Origin: Desmodus rotundus | Taxonomy: Eukaryota; Chordata; Mammalia; Chiroptera; Phyllostomidae | Assembly (NCBI RefSeq): GCF_022682495.2 | Contig: NC_071391.1 | Span: forward strand, 45,537,998 to 45,601,997 | Direction of reading: 5' to 3' | Length of the DNA stretch: 64,000 nucleotides | In this document: positions 1-12,859 of the stretch, piece by piece | Position numbering within the stretch: position 1 is the first letter of the stretch | Layout of the letters: every line of letters starts with the position of its first letter | Program-made: the position numbers and the translations under genes | The notes under the pieces: generated by a model | Database searches by the model: none | What the model saw: the letters and a program-made list of their open reading frames with translations, nothing else | Told to the model about the DNA's origin: nothing

Positions 1-149
1 GGGCATAGCATAAGAATTTAATAAATGATAGCTAGTGCTTGATTTTCATTGTTATCATTGTTGTATGGTAAGTCTGATTCCTCCACTTCTAATGTTTTTG
101 TAGACAGAAATTATATTACCTGAGTTGTTTCTTTTTCAGGTTAAAGTTT

Positions 150-262
150 CTTCACTAGACTATAAATTATATGAGGACAGACGGATCTGTCCTATTTACT
201 GCCACATCCCATGTCTAGAATAGTGCCTGGCACATACATAAAAGATACTTACAAATGCTGAC
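150..262 (+). repeat. L2 LINE 3' fragment
   Basis: The order 'actataaattatatgagga ... tgcctggcacatacataa' matches the 3' end of old mammalian L2 (gene-poor, diverged). Confidence 0.6.
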
Positions 263-1019
263 ATAAAGGTAAGCTAAGCAGCAGGGAGGAGAGACTAGGG
301 TTAACTCCTCCCTCATGATATACACCCTATTGCTATTAAAGATTTGGTACAGCTTGGCAGCTTCACCAAACTGCTGGTTTATGTTGAACTTGAAATCAAC
401 TGAAACCTTTAAATCTTCTCACACACGATGACTTTGTACTCTGGGCTCTGTGAAATTGGAGCTGTAGTAATGCCAAAAGATGAAACAATAACAGACCTTT
501 TTCCATTTAGAGACTCCTCTCGCTTTTACTATCTGGACCACTCAACTGGCTCCCAGCAGCTGCAGGCTGGTATTCAGAAAGATCTTTCTGGGACCATTTG
601 TTTCTTCCTCCCAAATAGAGGAAGCTCTATTATAAGCTCCTAGAGGGCAAGATTCATCTTGCCTTCGCTCCCACATACCAACACAGGGCTGAGCACAGAG
701 TAAGAACAGACTGATGCCCTCTGTCTACAGCAGGATTACAATAAAGATTCAGGGGAACTTTTAGAGACCAAGCTTGGAGGTCCCTCTCCCTCTCACACAG
801 CACAACTCAGTCAGTTTTATACTACTAGTTGGTAGAAGAAAGGGACCCAGTACAGGCACAGATGCAGACATAAGGCCTACACTCTGACCAGCTGGCTCCA
901 AGCGAGCTGCTCTGCTGAGAATCACCTCCCGATAGGTACAAGTTCCTAGAGAACAAGCCATAATCAAAACATCTCTCCACAGGGAACAGTCCATCTAGAC
1001 AACTTTCAGGGACTGTTCA

Positions 1020-1241
<222 letters not shown>

Positions 1242-1502
1242 CTATTACCCACCTGTCTCAGGGACCTTAACTTCCAGCACATGACTCCTCAAGTAGCCAC
1301 TTAACCAACTATTTGTACAGTGAGAAAACTGTTTCATCTAGCCTTTAACTGCCTCCCCAAGGATGTGCTGAGCTCCCCCATTTAGAGACAATGCTTTATC
1401 ATCCTTATAGGTCCCTTGCAGGGAAGTTGAGCACAGAACTGGGAATATACTGGGATCTAGACAAAAAACATGAATAGATAACTCAGAAGAAAAAAACATT
1501 TA

Positions 1503-1700
1503 GCCCTGGCTGGTGTGGCTCACTGGTTGAGTGCCAGCCTGTGAACTGAAGGTCGCCAGTTCAATTCCCAGACAGGGCACATGCCTGGGTTGCGGGCCAG
1601 GTTCACAGTAGGGGGTGAGCGAGAGGCAACCACACATTGATGTTTCTCTCCATCTCCTTCTTTCTCCCTTCCCCTCTCTAAAAAATATATTTAAATGAGG
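1503..1700 (+). mobile_element. Ves-type tRNA-derived SINE
   Basis: Starts gccctggctggtgtggctca, continues with a tRNA-like pol III head including B-box-like gttcaattcccag, then the body 'gggcacatgcctgggttgc' and 'cacacattgatgtttctctc', and ends in an A-rich tail near 1680-1700. This family is the marker that suggests a bat genome. Confidence 0.93.
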
Positions 1701-2189
1701 AAAAAGACAAATAGCCAGTGAACATAGGAAAAAGTTTAACCTCACTAGTAATCAAAGAAATACATACTCAAATGAAATATTATTTTTAATACATCAACGA
1801 ACAAATGTAAATTAATACAATGTTTCTGGAAACAGGAAAAAGCCCCTCCATTCCAATGCCAGAATATATAGTTTTCCATTTTGTTCTCTTTGTCACCACT
1901 GGGACATATAATGCTAGCCACAGGCTAACTTGGGAAACCCTTCACATCATAGGCCTTCCCACAAGCAATTACATTCAGGAAATATCTATCATACATCTTA
2001 AGTCCTAAGCTCATCTGATAAACCAGTCCGGGAAGTCTGGAGTACAGCCTTCTCTGCCCACCATCGCACATAGTCAGTCATGCAGAAGTAAAACCAGCAC
2101 AAGAGGCTAGGCCACCCTAGTTCTTTCATTACGTCTAATCCTCTCGTACAAACCTGGAAGGCGCACAGCCCAACTGATGCGTATAGCAA
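1701..2189. other. Unassigned intronic sequence
   Basis: AT-rich sequence after the SINE tail. I see no gene or clear repeat family in it. Confidence 0.5.
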
Positions 2190-2812
2190 AATCTGGAATC
2201 TAATCTTAGCTCTACTGTGTGACTCTACAGAGATGGCTTCCTTTCTCCGGGCCTCACGTTCATTATTTGAAAAAGACACTTTAATTACAGTTTCTAGTAT
2301 TTTTTTCCAATTCCCAGATTATAAAATTCCTCTTTCCTTTGACCCTGATCTTGATAACTACTTTTTAGGCAAAATACTCTTCAGATCACCTCCAAACACG
2401 TTACAAGAAAGACCCCAACTTCCCAGATAATGGAAGATGCTAGGGTAATAGGAGAGAAAGCAAAGACAGGGTTGGAGGCTGCTGCTCTGAAGCCTTCTAG
2501 AAGGCACTAATCAAAGACCTGAAACACTCTAATCCATTTAATCATTTACTGGTCTGCTGGTCAGACAGTGACAGGACTACACAGATCACCCGCTACACTT
2601 GCTAGTCGCTCAAATCCTTTTCAAAATGGAAAAGGGGCATGATTAAAAATTTTTTAAGTGTCTCAGATGTGATTCAATAAAAATATGTTGAATATTGAAG
2701 TCCACAGGTGTTAACTGATGTGCCCAAATTCAAAGGCAGCTGAAGAGCCACAGCGAGAGCCCAGGTCTACTGACTCTCAGGCCAGCGCTTCACCTGACTG
2801 CCTTTATGCCAC
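2190..2812. repeat. Two probable MIR fossils (2190-2280 +, 2700-2812 -)
   Basis: 2190-2280 resembles the MIR core in the order 'agctctactgtgtgactc ... cttcctttctccgggcctca'. 2700-2812 resembles the same core on the minus strand ('ccagaggtct...' type pattern, here cccaggtctactgactctcag). Both are strongly diverged; the stretch between them has nothing recognisable. Confidence 0.45.
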
Positions 2813-3458
2813 GGTGACCAGAGAGCTTTAGGTTGATTTCATCTTCTGGAAGCCACAAATGGCAATATTGGTAAGAAGCTCACTGAAGAAATGGTTTTAA
2901 GAAAAAACAGTAAGATAGACAGTATGCAAACAAAAGAAGTATCTCCATGTATGCTTATATTCCTCTACATCTGTCTTGCTAAGCTGGAGTGGGGGATGGA
3001 GGGTGGGGTGAAGGGATGGTGGATGCTGAGGGAAAGGGTAGAACATAGCCAAAGATTAAGCCATTGTTTCTCAACTTGCTCATCAACAAGAGCTCTTGTC
3101 ATGACTGTTTCATTCATGGACTCCTATCCTCCCCATCCAAAAAACTGCAATAAAGCAATAGGTAATGACTAGTTCATAAAGAACACAGCACTGAGATTAG
3201 CACAACCAACATAACACTGCCCCTCCTTTATTCTTGCTTTTGTATTACTAAAAGGCACATATAATTGCTCATCAGAGTTTTTTGATCAGCATATAATGTG
3301 TCCATTTAAACATTTATTGAGTGCTGTTCATGTGTTAGGCTCTGTAATCAGGATGGGATATAAAGAGATGAATTGGATCTCATCTTTGCTCTCAAAGAGC
3401 TGAAAGAGAGGGAGATAGGCAATTAAAGCACTATGTGCTAAGTGTTACAATAGAATAA
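2813..3458. other. Unassigned, with an old interspersed repeat at about 3300-3440
   Basis: From about 3300 the sequence has the pattern 'catttattgagtgctgttcatgtgttaggctct ... ctctcaaagagctgaaagag', an ancient mammalian repeat also seen near 43640 and 56330. I cannot name the family. No gene is visible. Confidence 0.5.
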
Positions 3459-3681
3459 AGGTCAGCAAACTCTTTCTGTAAAAGGCCAGACAATAAAAAC
3501 AATTAGGATTTATGGGCTATATCGTCTCTGTGGCAACTACTTAGGTGCTATCATTGAGCATACAAGTAGCCATAGACAAAACACAAGTAAATGAGTTTAG
3601 CTGTGTTCCCAAAAAAAACTTTATTTACAAAAACAGGTGGTGGGCCAAGTAGCCCCTGGGCCATAGTTTGCTAACTTCTGT
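3459..3681 (+). mobile_element. hAT-Charlie non-autonomous element (MER5/MER20 type)
   Basis: Runs from 'aaggtcagcaaactctttctg' through 'agccatagacaaaacacaagt' and 'ctttatttacaaaaacaggtgg' to 'gggccatagtttgctaac', the layout of a common mammalian hAT-Charlie MITE. The subfamily name is uncertain. A second copy is at 46531-46722. Confidence 0.75.
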
Positions 3682-4249
3682 TCTAGAAAACCACTGGTAG
3701 CACCCCTGAACCACAATGAACTGACAGATTTCTAACCCAAGGGAAAGAATCTCAATCTTTTCATCAGCCTGCATCCATACACAGGTTTATCCTAAGTAAA
3801 GCACAACTCCTAACGGGCTTTTTAAAATACTAGAAATAGTTTACCAAGTTCGAGAGACTGCAGGTCTCTAGGTTAGGCACCTGAAATCAGCCAGGCCCTT
3901 TGCCAAAGGCCCTCGGCCAGTCCAGAAAGTTTAGGCTTCAAACAACAGGCTCTGATTTGTAACCTGATCAAACAGGCAGGTGACCTTTGCTGCTGGCATC
4001 ATCTGGCATAGAGAAGGACTAAAGGGATTGAAGGTGAGAGAGCATAAAATCTTGATATCCTATATGGCTGTAGAATCCTATCCAAAATTCTCAAATAAGT
4101 CCTTCAACCAAGCATTTCCTAGGCTATCTCTCTTTTCTGAGACCATTTCTACTTTATTTTGTACATTCTAATCTGGCAAGGTTTCCCAGAGCCATCTGGA
4201 AATACCTTAGATTTAGGTCCACCTATTTAGCAACACATTATTACCGCAA

Positions 4250-4475
4250 TGAAAGTCCTGGTCTTGGAGTCAGAACACATATGTCAAAATCCCAGCTTCA
4301 TCAGTTACAACCATAGTATATTGGACAAGTTGTTTAACTTCTCTCAGCCTCCCTCCAACGCCTCATTTGTAAAATGAGGATAATTATTCCTGCTGCATAG
4401 AGATTTTGTGAGAATTAAATAAGACCACATTTGTCAAAACACCTAGCAGAGGACCTGCATAAAGCTGACATTCAA
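4250..4475 (+). repeat. MIR SINE fossil
   Basis: Contains the MIR core order: 'cccagcttcatcagttaca', 'gacaagttgtttaacttctc', 'gcctcatttgtaaaatgagg', and a 3' part 'cacctagcagaggacctgc'. Confidence 0.75.
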
Positions 4476-4689
4476 TACATTTGTAGTTTCCTTCTTTCCT
4501 CCCAGAGCAACAAGTGAACAATTCCCATCTCCTGCTAACTTCAGCCACTTTTCCTGTCAGACCATGGAGAATCAAATATAGGCGGTACAGTCCAATTAAA
4601 TTGATCACTCATGTGCTCTAGGTGAGCTGGTAAGTGATACTGACTCCCACAACAGGTATATCATTTGTAAATTTTTCTTACTGTGTTGC

Positions 4690-4822
4690 AGTTGCCTATT
4701 TAATTTGTCTTCCCCATCAGACTCTGACTTCCTTAAGGGCTTAGGACTATGTCCCAAGCTGCAAGCAAAACCCAGTTCTTGGTAGATGCTCAGTAAATGT
4801 TTTTTTGAATGAATAACTAAAT
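4690..4822 (+). repeat. L2 LINE 3' fragment
   Basis: L2-type end with 'gacttccttaagggctta' and 'cttggtagatgctcagtaaatg' followed by 'gaatgaa'. Confidence 0.65.
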
Positions 4823-4894
4823 ACCAACTCCACAATTATATGTAGAATTTTCTAGCAGAAAAGAGAAGAATTCTAAGTAGAGGTAATACTATAA

Positions 4895-6205
4895 AACCAG
4901 GTTTTGTCATTTTTTTGACCTTAAAACCCATTTACACACTTAAAAATTGTAAATACCAAAGTTGTTTGATGTGTATATTAGAAATTAAAACACAAATTCT
5001 AATATTTAACAATTAATTCATTTTAAAACACTAAATCTCCTCTGTTAATATAAACAATGTGTTTTTATAAAAATAATTGTTTTCTGGAAAAATATCATGA
5101 GAAGGATAGAACTGTTTTATATTTTTGCAAATCTCTTTAATGTCTGGCTTAATAGAAGGCAGCTGCAGTCTTATTAGATGTTTCCTCATTTAATATCTAA
5201 CATAGATATGCAGTTGGAAAAGGCAAGAGTATTTTAATAACCTTTCAGATAATAATGGACATTCTTCTCTGATACTACACCAAAACTCAACAAGTAGTAG
5301 GTTTACTAAACGTTAGCTGCAGTGCAAAATCTGAAACTACATGGATGAACTTTTTGTACCTATTACATTAAAATCCATTGGCCTATCTTGCACTTTGAAC
5401 AGATCCATGCACGATTTTGTAATATGATGCACTCATCATTTAGACACTACTAATTCAATGAGTTAGGCAGAGCTTCTAAATTTGACACATTTAATTTATA
5501 CAATACCAAAATAATCACAATTACTAATAACACCACTGATTTCATCAGAAAAATTTTAAATTTGGGGAAGCTGTCAAATTCACAGTGGCAGATACAAATT
5601 TCCCAAAATTCTAATTTTCAATTAAAAGCTGAAATTTTAGCATTGGCAACAAATACTACCAGTTTTTTCCTTAAAGCAACTCACTTCATTCATTTTCAAG
5701 AAAATGTCTGCCAAATATGTGTTATATGTTAAAGTAAAATTAGTGTTCCCTGAAAAAAAAGAAAAGGTAGTTCAGTTTGCAACTCGATCACACAAATACT
5801 TTTCCTTGAGATAAACATCAAACTTCTACATGCAGAAGTGAGTTATGCTTAACTTCCTATTTCATCACACAGGATACTAAAGAGACATGTATTCATGGAA
5901 TACAATAAAATTAACACATTTTTACTTCGTTATCGAAAATGTTTTTTTAAAAAACTGAGAGTGCCATGAAGTTGAGGAACACTACAATAACTAGCACAGC
6001 TTTTTGCCACTGCTTTGAATCCTGTTAAGGTGTTACAAGTTGTCCCTATTAATTGCTTTTGCACCATTAATGTAAATGTACACACAGTGGGAAAAAAGCA
6101 AATAGCATCTGAGCATTATAATTAAAATGGCTTTGACCTTCTGGGCCCCCCAAAATATCTCGGTGAGTCCCAATGGTCTGCAGACCACACTTTGTTAACC
6201 ACTGG
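4895..6205 (-). mobile_element. Candidate old hAT-type DNA transposon remnant
   Basis: An AT-rich block of about 1.3 kb with uniform composition that ends at 6140-6205 in a hAT-Charlie-like terminus: 'gtctgcagaccacactttgt' then 'taaccactgg'. I see no intact transposase frame. The left edge is approximate and the family is not identified. Confidence 0.4.
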
Positions 6206-6219
6206 CAAACAAAACCACA

Positions 6220-6470
6220 AAGTCCTTTCCCTCATGTCCAGATCTTTTCTTCTTCCTCCAAGCAGAGTTAATCGTTTACTGTTGAATGGTCCCAAGTACT
6301 TTGTACATAACTTTGCTACATTAATTCTCATGCTCTGAGTTGTTTGCATGCCACATCCAGAAAAGGGCAAGGACTAAGTTTGACTCAGTCTATGCCCCAG
6401 GGACCAGTATAGCACCAACAACATCTTCCCTGTCAAATTTAAATCGGTAAATGCTGGCTGAATGAATGAG
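6220..6470 (+). repeat. L2 LINE 3' fragment
   Basis: The end has the L2 pattern 'gccccagggaccagtatagc' ... 'gtaaatgctggctgaatgaat'. Confidence 0.55.
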
Positions 6471-7009
6471 TGCACAAAAGGATGGATTCATAACAAACCG
6501 TATCTCTCCAAAAGGCAAGAGAATTCTTGAGTACAACCCACCAATTCCCACAACCAATATCCACCATCCACCTAATAATGCCTCTTCTCTCCCAGCCACT
6601 TTCATTTCTCATCACTGAACAGGCACTCATCCCCCAGAGAACACATACCTGTAGGCATACAAAGCAGAGCCACTGCAGTTGAGCCTCACAATGGATTGTC
6701 TGATGTGAGACACAAGCCCAAAGGGAAAGAAGTGAGAGAAACAGCAGTCAAGAAAGACAGTGCATATTAGGGTAGAGAAAGGGCACTGTAGAGGATGGAC
6801 TATTCCTCAGCACTTGGTTGGAACCTGAGGGAAATCTGGAAATTGCTAAATTTTACCAACAGGGGCCTCATCTGCGAGAATAATTTCTCCTGCTTCACCC
6901 GCCACCTCCCCAAGCCAGGACTGGCAAGCTCTGCAGTGAGTAACTCAGAATCCACCCTTGCCCTGAGAAAGGCCAGCAGGAATGCTAGCTATAGGTAGTG
7001 CTGGTGCAT
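6471..7009. other. Unassigned intronic sequence
   Basis: No gene, RNA or clear repeat recognised. Short open frames here have no protein features. Confidence 0.5.
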
Positions 7010-7243
7010 AACAGCTGAATCTCTGTCCAAGTCATCTCCCTACTTAAAGCCCTCAAAAGTCTCTCATTATTCTTAAGATGAAATTCAATTACAATTATGA
7101 AAAGTGTTATAAATGAAAACTATAGAGTGACTGGAAGGTCAAGAGGCCACCTGCCACCTGCTCATGTCATATCCAACAACTCCTTCAGCTTCATGTGATC
7201 TTTCTCTGATGTGCCTGGTTTCTTTCCTCCTTTGCACACAGCC
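7010..7243 (+). repeat. Probable L2 LINE fragment
   Basis: Pattern 'ctccctacttaaagccctca ... tctctcattattcttaagatgaaattcaa' resembles the L2 3' region. It is diverged. Confidence 0.45.
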
Positions 7244-7346
7244 CAGTGGTTCTCAACCCTGGCTGCATATTAGACTCATAGGGAGCTCTTAAATTGCTGA
7301 TGCCCAGGCCCCATCCAAAACAAATTTAATCAGTATCTCTATGAGT
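7244..7346 (+). mobile_element. hAT-Charlie-like DNA element fragment
   Basis: Begins with the terminus-like 'cagtggttctcaaccctggc' and continues 'gatgcccaggccccatcca', a common mammalian MER element pattern. Confidence 0.55.
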
Positions 7347-8447
7347 GGGTTGTTTTTTTTCCTTTGAGACATAACATACATACAGTAAAGTACATAAATA
7401 AACATATGGATCATAGGTATATATCCATGCAACTACCATCAAAATCAAGATATAGAACATTCCCAACACTCCAAGAAGACTCCCTCCCTCTTGCCCCTTT
7501 ACGGTCAATATGACCACAACTATGACCCACTCTCTCTCCTGGCAATAGTAAACACTACTCTTGACTTTTACCACCATAGGTAAGTTTTGCCTATTCTTGA
7601 TATTTATGAAAATGGAGCACGTATATTTTTCAAGGTAGAGCTGCATGCAATAAAATGCCCCCTTTTTAAGTGTACAGTTCAATGTGTTTGACAAACATAC
7701 ACACTTATATAACCACCTCCCCAATAAAATAGAGAACATTTTCATCACTCCAAATCGTTTCCCCTTGACCCTTCACTGTCAGCCATCATCCTCTTCCCCA
7801 CACAACCAGTGATCTGATGCCTATCATTACAAATTAGTGTTGCCTGTTCTAGAACTTCAAATATGTATAATCATCAGTATGTTCTCTTTTGTGTCTGGCT
7901 TCTTTTGCTCAGCGTGATTTGAGAGTCAACCATGTTGTCATGTGTATCAACAGTTTGCTCCATTTTATCACTGAGTAGTATTCCGTTGAATGGATACCAC
8001 AGTTTGTTCACCCATTCACCAGTTTCTACTATTACAAATAAAGTGCTATGAAGATTCACATACAAGTCTTTGCGTGGAAAAAGGCTGTCATTTTTCTTAA
8101 GTTAAAATGAGTTCTCACTTTTTTATTTATTGATTTTAGAGAGAGGAGGGAGAGAGAGAAAGAGGGAAACATTGATTTGTTGTTCCATTGTTGTTCCACT
8201 TATTTATGAATTCACTGGCTGGTTCTTGAACCTGCAACCTTGGCATATTGGGATGACGCTCTACCAACTGAGCTACCAGGCCAGGGTGAGTTCTCATTTT
8301 TATCTTAAGATCCACTTGGAGTGGACTGCTAGGTTATGTGATAGGGATATGTTTAACTCTTTAAATAATGTTGAATTGTTTTCCAAAGTAGTTGTATCAC
8401 TTAATACTCCCAACGGTAACCCCCAGTATGAGGGGCCAGGGCTACTA
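7347..8447 (-). mobile_element. Old L1 (L1M type), minus strand, split by a SINE
   Basis: Antisense of an old L1 3' end and the end of ORF2. The stretch 'cactgagtagtattccgttgaatgg' is the reverse of the ORF2 C-terminal region that reads MEYY. Further right, 'gttttccaaagtagttgta' is more ORF2 antisense. A Ves-type SINE sits inside at 8118-8286. The 140-codon minus frame at 7326-7748 lies within it and is not a gene. Confidence 0.75.
8108..8296 (-). mobile_element. Ves-related SINE with target duplication
   Basis: Minus-strand SINE: A-rich tail at left, then 'ctctaccaactgagctacca' and 'ggccaggg' at the tRNA-derived head on the right. The target duplication tgagttctca occurs at 8108-8117 and 8287-8296, placing the insertion inside the old L1. 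Confidence 0.88.
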
Positions 8448-8479
8448 ACGTGATGCTAACATAAAGCCCACGTTAAAAA

Positions 8480-8850
8480 TTCCTTTTATGTGAAATGCTC
8501 TTCATTCCTTCTTGACCTGCAAACTCTGACTTAAGCTACCGGTCTCAATTTAAATAATTTTCTTTAAAGAATATTCCTTGACTCATCCCTCCCAAACTGG
8601 TTTAAGTCCGTATGATACATTCTCCAAAGCACCTATATTTTTCATTTATAACCATTTTCATAATTGTAAACATTTGTGTGATAATTCACTTAATGTCTGT
8701 TTTCTCCACTAAACTGTAAGCTCCATGGCAGCAGGAACCATGGCTGTCTTCCTTATGCCTGAATCCTAGCTTCTAGCCAATACCTAACACCTAGCAAAGT
8801 CCCTGCCATAACCACTGGGCTTCAGTAAACATTTGCTGAATGGACATGAA
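8480..8850 (+). repeat. L2 LINE 3' region
   Basis: Long L2 match by pattern: 'ttccttgactcatccctccc', 'taaactgtaagctccatggcag', and an end 'cagtaaacatttgctgaatgg'. Confidence 0.7.
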
Positions 8851-9883
8851 TTCCTGGAAGAACTTGTTGCATGAAGGAGCAAATTCAAACAGAGATAAAC
8901 AATCCAGTTCTTGCTCACAAAAAGTACCAGAATTAGCACAGTATATGAATTACAAAGACACAGTAAAATATGTTAAGAGGCAAGAAACCAGAATGGCAAG
9001 ATATATCACAGTTTGAACAGGTAGAGGACAGTGGGTGCAAAGCGAGAGCAAGCCAAGCAGAGCAAGCCCAAGAGCAAAAAGCACAGCTTCTCACACAGTT
9101 TGATTATTAAAGGACCCAAAGTCATAGGGTTCTTTTTACCAATCTTGCAAAAGCTCTGGGCACAGAGTAGGAGTAATGGATGTTGGGATTCCCTCATTGT
9201 ACTCAGACTCTAAAAGGCAGAGTTGGAGGGGCTTTGCAGGGTCACTGTTCATTTTACTACTGGAGAAGGCTAGGAGGCCATGAAATGGGATTGTTTTGCC
9301 CTAGGTTGGATGGCAAAACAGCGGCAGAATCAGATAAAAAGCCCCACTAACTTCCTATGCCATGTCCTGTGCAAGGCTATGGTTGGAGACCCAGATGAGC
9401 CTGTGCAAGAGGGCTCTTCAAAACTACTAAATCTTACTCTCCAAGGCCAACAAACAGGGGCAGGTTCCATTAGGTACTTTTTGTCTACTAAGGGCAAACA
9501 CAGAAGTCCTAACTGGGCTTCTGCCATTCCCCAAGTAGGGTAAAATAGAACTTTCTGAAAAAAATTAATTAATTAAAGCAAAATAGAACTTTCTGGTTTT
9601 GCCTTAACTGCTTTGGTATCCCACACTAGCCAAGGCCCCTTCCTCATTAAGACTTCCTCATTAAGAAATGAAAAGGTCCCTTCTCCATTAAGAAACAAAG
9701 TTTTAAAAGATGCTTGGAGAGAAATATTGAGTTTCTGGTGGGAGGAGAAAAAGAGAAGAGGAATATGCTTCTGTTTAAGCATATGAAACCTAACCATCTG
9801 CTAGAAAAGATGAAGAAATCATTAGCTCTCCCTGGGAGTAAAGGGAGTCAACCACCACTCCTGGGTCCCGTTTCTACCTTATT
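8851..9883. other. Unassigned intronic sequence
   Basis: No gene or confident repeat. Three overlapping short open frames at 9280-9797 have no recognisable features. Confidence 0.5.
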
Positions 9884-10137
9884 CCTCCTCTCGGTATTCT
9901 TTTTTTCTTTAAAGATTTGATTTATTTATTTTTAGAGAAAGGGAAAGGGATGGAGAAAGAGAGGAAGAGAAACATCAATGTGTGGCCTCTCACACACCCC
10001 CAAACAGGGAACTGGCCTGCAACCCAGGCATGTGCCCTGACTGGGAATCAGGGCACGTGCCTGGTGACCCTTTGGTTCACAGGCTGGCACTCAGTCCACT
10101 GAGCCACACCAGCCAGGGCCCTCCTCTCAGTATTCTT
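9884..10137 (-). mobile_element. Ves-type SINE with 18-nt target duplication
   Basis: Minus-strand SINE at 9902-10119 (body 'cacatcaatgtgtgg' to head 'ctgagccacaccagccaggg'). The duplication cctcctctc-A/G-gtattctt is at 9884-9901 and 10120-10137, with one difference. Confidence 0.93.
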
Positions 10138-11942
10138 GTCTTCAAACTTTCATCTCACAAAAAGCCTTCTTCCGGAAGAAAATGGCTCACCCCTAACATT
10201 AGTTCCTACCAAGCAGGCCATGACCTCATTAGCTTGGGCTTCTGGTAGAGGGGTTTTCCAGCTGTTCTGACCCCCTGTGCCTCCTCCTGCACTGCCTGCT
10301 GGGCTTTGGACTCTTGTCCATCAGCTTAATGGCCCATTTGCCTGCCTTTTTAGTACCATAACTTTTCTGACTGACTAAAAAGTATCTGACCCCCCGTTCA
10401 GTGTTCACACGCTGCCATGTCAACACTCATTTATAACTTTCTAACAGCTACTTGCTGAACATTGAACTAGCTAGCTGAACTAGCCAAAGGCACTGGAAAA
10501 ACAAATAAAAGTAAGACATACCTCTCTGGCCTCCAGCGTCCCCTCTACCCAAACCCCCAGCTATTAAAATATATGCTGAATTGCAGAAGTGCTAAGTGTG
10601 GGTGTTTGAATTCCAACTTTCCTATACCCTGACTACTCCTATGCATTAATTGTCTCATCTGAAAATCAGTGAGGTCCGATGAAAAACAGTGAAGCCCTGT
10701 AAAAATATTAGTATTTCATTTGTTGTTTCTCTCCTCTTTGTTTTACCCGCGAGTCTTAACTTCCCAACTACACCAAAAGGAGGCTGATTTTTCTGGTGTT
10801 TCAGTGCTGGGCAACACAACATCTGCAAAAGGACATCTAAAAGCTGCTCACAGATTTTAAAGATATGCTTTCTCAGCATATCCCATACACTATAAGTTTT
10901 TATATTCTAAAGCTATCTGTGCCAAGAAGTGTGACAGCCCCAGAGAAATTAAATCAACCCGTACTTGTTTAAAAGCTACCCCAAATTCTCTGACCTGGCG
11001 CCTAACCCAAACATTCTTCATCCTGACCAGCATTCGTCAGGGTCTGAGATGGCCAAAAAATAATTACAGACAACTAAAAACTTTTCTGCTGGGAAAAGTT
11101 TCCTAAAAGTGCTGGGGTGAGCACCCAACACCTTGCCCAGATAGGGACTTTACACAGTGCCCAGGCAAGGTGCCGCACCCATTAATGGGGCCTCTAGAAT
11201 TATACCCTCCAGGATTCATATGTGGGGCTGGCTCCCAACAATCAGCCCCAAGAGCACAGTGATAAATGCCTTGAAGATATAAACAGTGAGGAGCCAGGCA
11301 CATCACAGCATGGGGTAAAAACAATGTAGACTTCAGTTTCTATAGCAACAAGAGGTCATCCTCAAGTCTCCCAGGCCCATTGCTGGCTGGCTGACCAGAG
11401 AACACATTCCTGGTCTCCAAAAGAGATCAGAACTAGGAGAGAGCTTCTCATCATCTTTCTGTCCCACACATTCAAACAGTACAAGGAAGATAACTGATCC
11501 CCCTTCTTTTCTTGAGAGAAAATAACTAAGAACAGCTACTGAAAAACCTTGCTGTCAGGATGGTGATTCTAAGAACTGGGTTGGCCACCCTTCCTTACCT
11601 AATGCAATTCTCAGCTATGGTGGCATAGTGTCTCCCCTGAATGGGGACTATCAAGAATAAAGAGTGCCTGAGTCTTCTTACAGCCCAGGCTCCCTAACCT
11701 TGTCTCCCTCATATGAACAAGCCTGATGTGATTTCTGAGGAAAGACCTCTACAGCAAAGCATAAAGAACTGAGTTCAAATCTCAATACATTTTACCTAGG
11801 TTACTATAACTGATTTCCTCATTGATCTCTCTGTCTCTGCTCTAGTGTCTCTCAAACTCATCTACTAAAGTAGTCAGTGTAAGTTTTCTAAATTCACATC
11901 TGAGTAGACCACTCTCCTGAATCAAATCCTTCACAGGTTCAC
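10138..11942. other. Unassigned intronic sequence
   Basis: 1.8 kb with no gene and no confident repeat. A faint L2-like pattern is near 11800-11940. Confidence 0.5.
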
Positions 11943-12490
11943 ACAAAAACCTGTACACAAATGTTCAGAGATGCTTAATGTGTAATAGCCAACAGGTGAA
12001 TGGTTAAAGTCTGATACTTATATACAATGAAATACTACTCAGCATAAAAAGAAACCAAGTAATGATACACATAACTACATGGATGAACCTCCAGGGAATT
12101 ATGTCGAGAGAAAAAAAGCCAATTCCAAAACATTACATACTCTTCGATTCCATTTATAGTGATGTAAAATTTTTGAAAGGACAAAATTTTAGAAATGTTA
12201 GGGAAAGGAAAGCGGACAGGAGGGAAGGGTGTGGTTGTAAAAGGGCACAGATCTTTGTGTGTTGGAACAGAATTTACACACATACATAAGCACAATAAAA
12301 CTGAGGAAATGTGAACAAGATTGGTGGGGTTTTTTCAATGTTAATATTCTCATTGTGATATTCAACTACAGTTTTCTAAAACGTTACTGTGGGAGAAACT
12401 TTGTACAGTTTCCCAGTGATCTCCCTGTATTATTTCTTAAAACTACATGTAAGTCTATAATTATCTCAACAAGAATTTTAATTTTAAAAA
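11943..12490 (+). mobile_element. Old L1 (L1M type) ORF2 end and 3' UTR
   Basis: Contains the ORF2 C-terminal DNA pattern 'acaatgaaatactactcagc', 'acatggatgaacctccaggg', and then a diverged 3' UTR ending in an A-rich tract at 12480-12490. Confidence 0.75.
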
Positions 12491-12859
12491 AATTCTTTGC
12501 AGGGCTCCCAAATTCCTACAACAGTAATTCCTAACTTTTTTCCAATGAGGAATTCAAAAAGCTTCATATAACAATAGTTGTACATTTTAGTACCCACTGA
12601 TTGAAAAATGATTGATTGAGGAAATAATATGGGCTCATGACACACCTTTCAAGGACCCCTTTCAGAACTTCACATCCCCAAGATTGGGAATCGTTGGCCT
12701 GTATAAAGAATATAATATAGCAAAGCAGACAAGGCTTTTCAAGAGTGATCCCTGCCAAGTTCTCAAGTCTTACTCCATGCCACTCACTCACATACACCCA
12801 ACACTCCCACCACACTAAACTACTTTCAACTCCATAAAGAGCAAGGATCACTTTGTGAC
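12491..12859. other. Unassigned intronic sequence
   Basis: No gene or named repeat is recognised here. Confidence 0.5.

Noticed and set aside
428..643. 71-codon plus-strand frame in STIM1 intron 2
   Set aside because: No recognisable domain, no splice context, wrong strand for STIM1.
1503..1600. tRNA gene candidates in SINE heads
   Set aside because: The tRNA-like boxes are part of SINEs, with no complete cloverleaf and no terminator.
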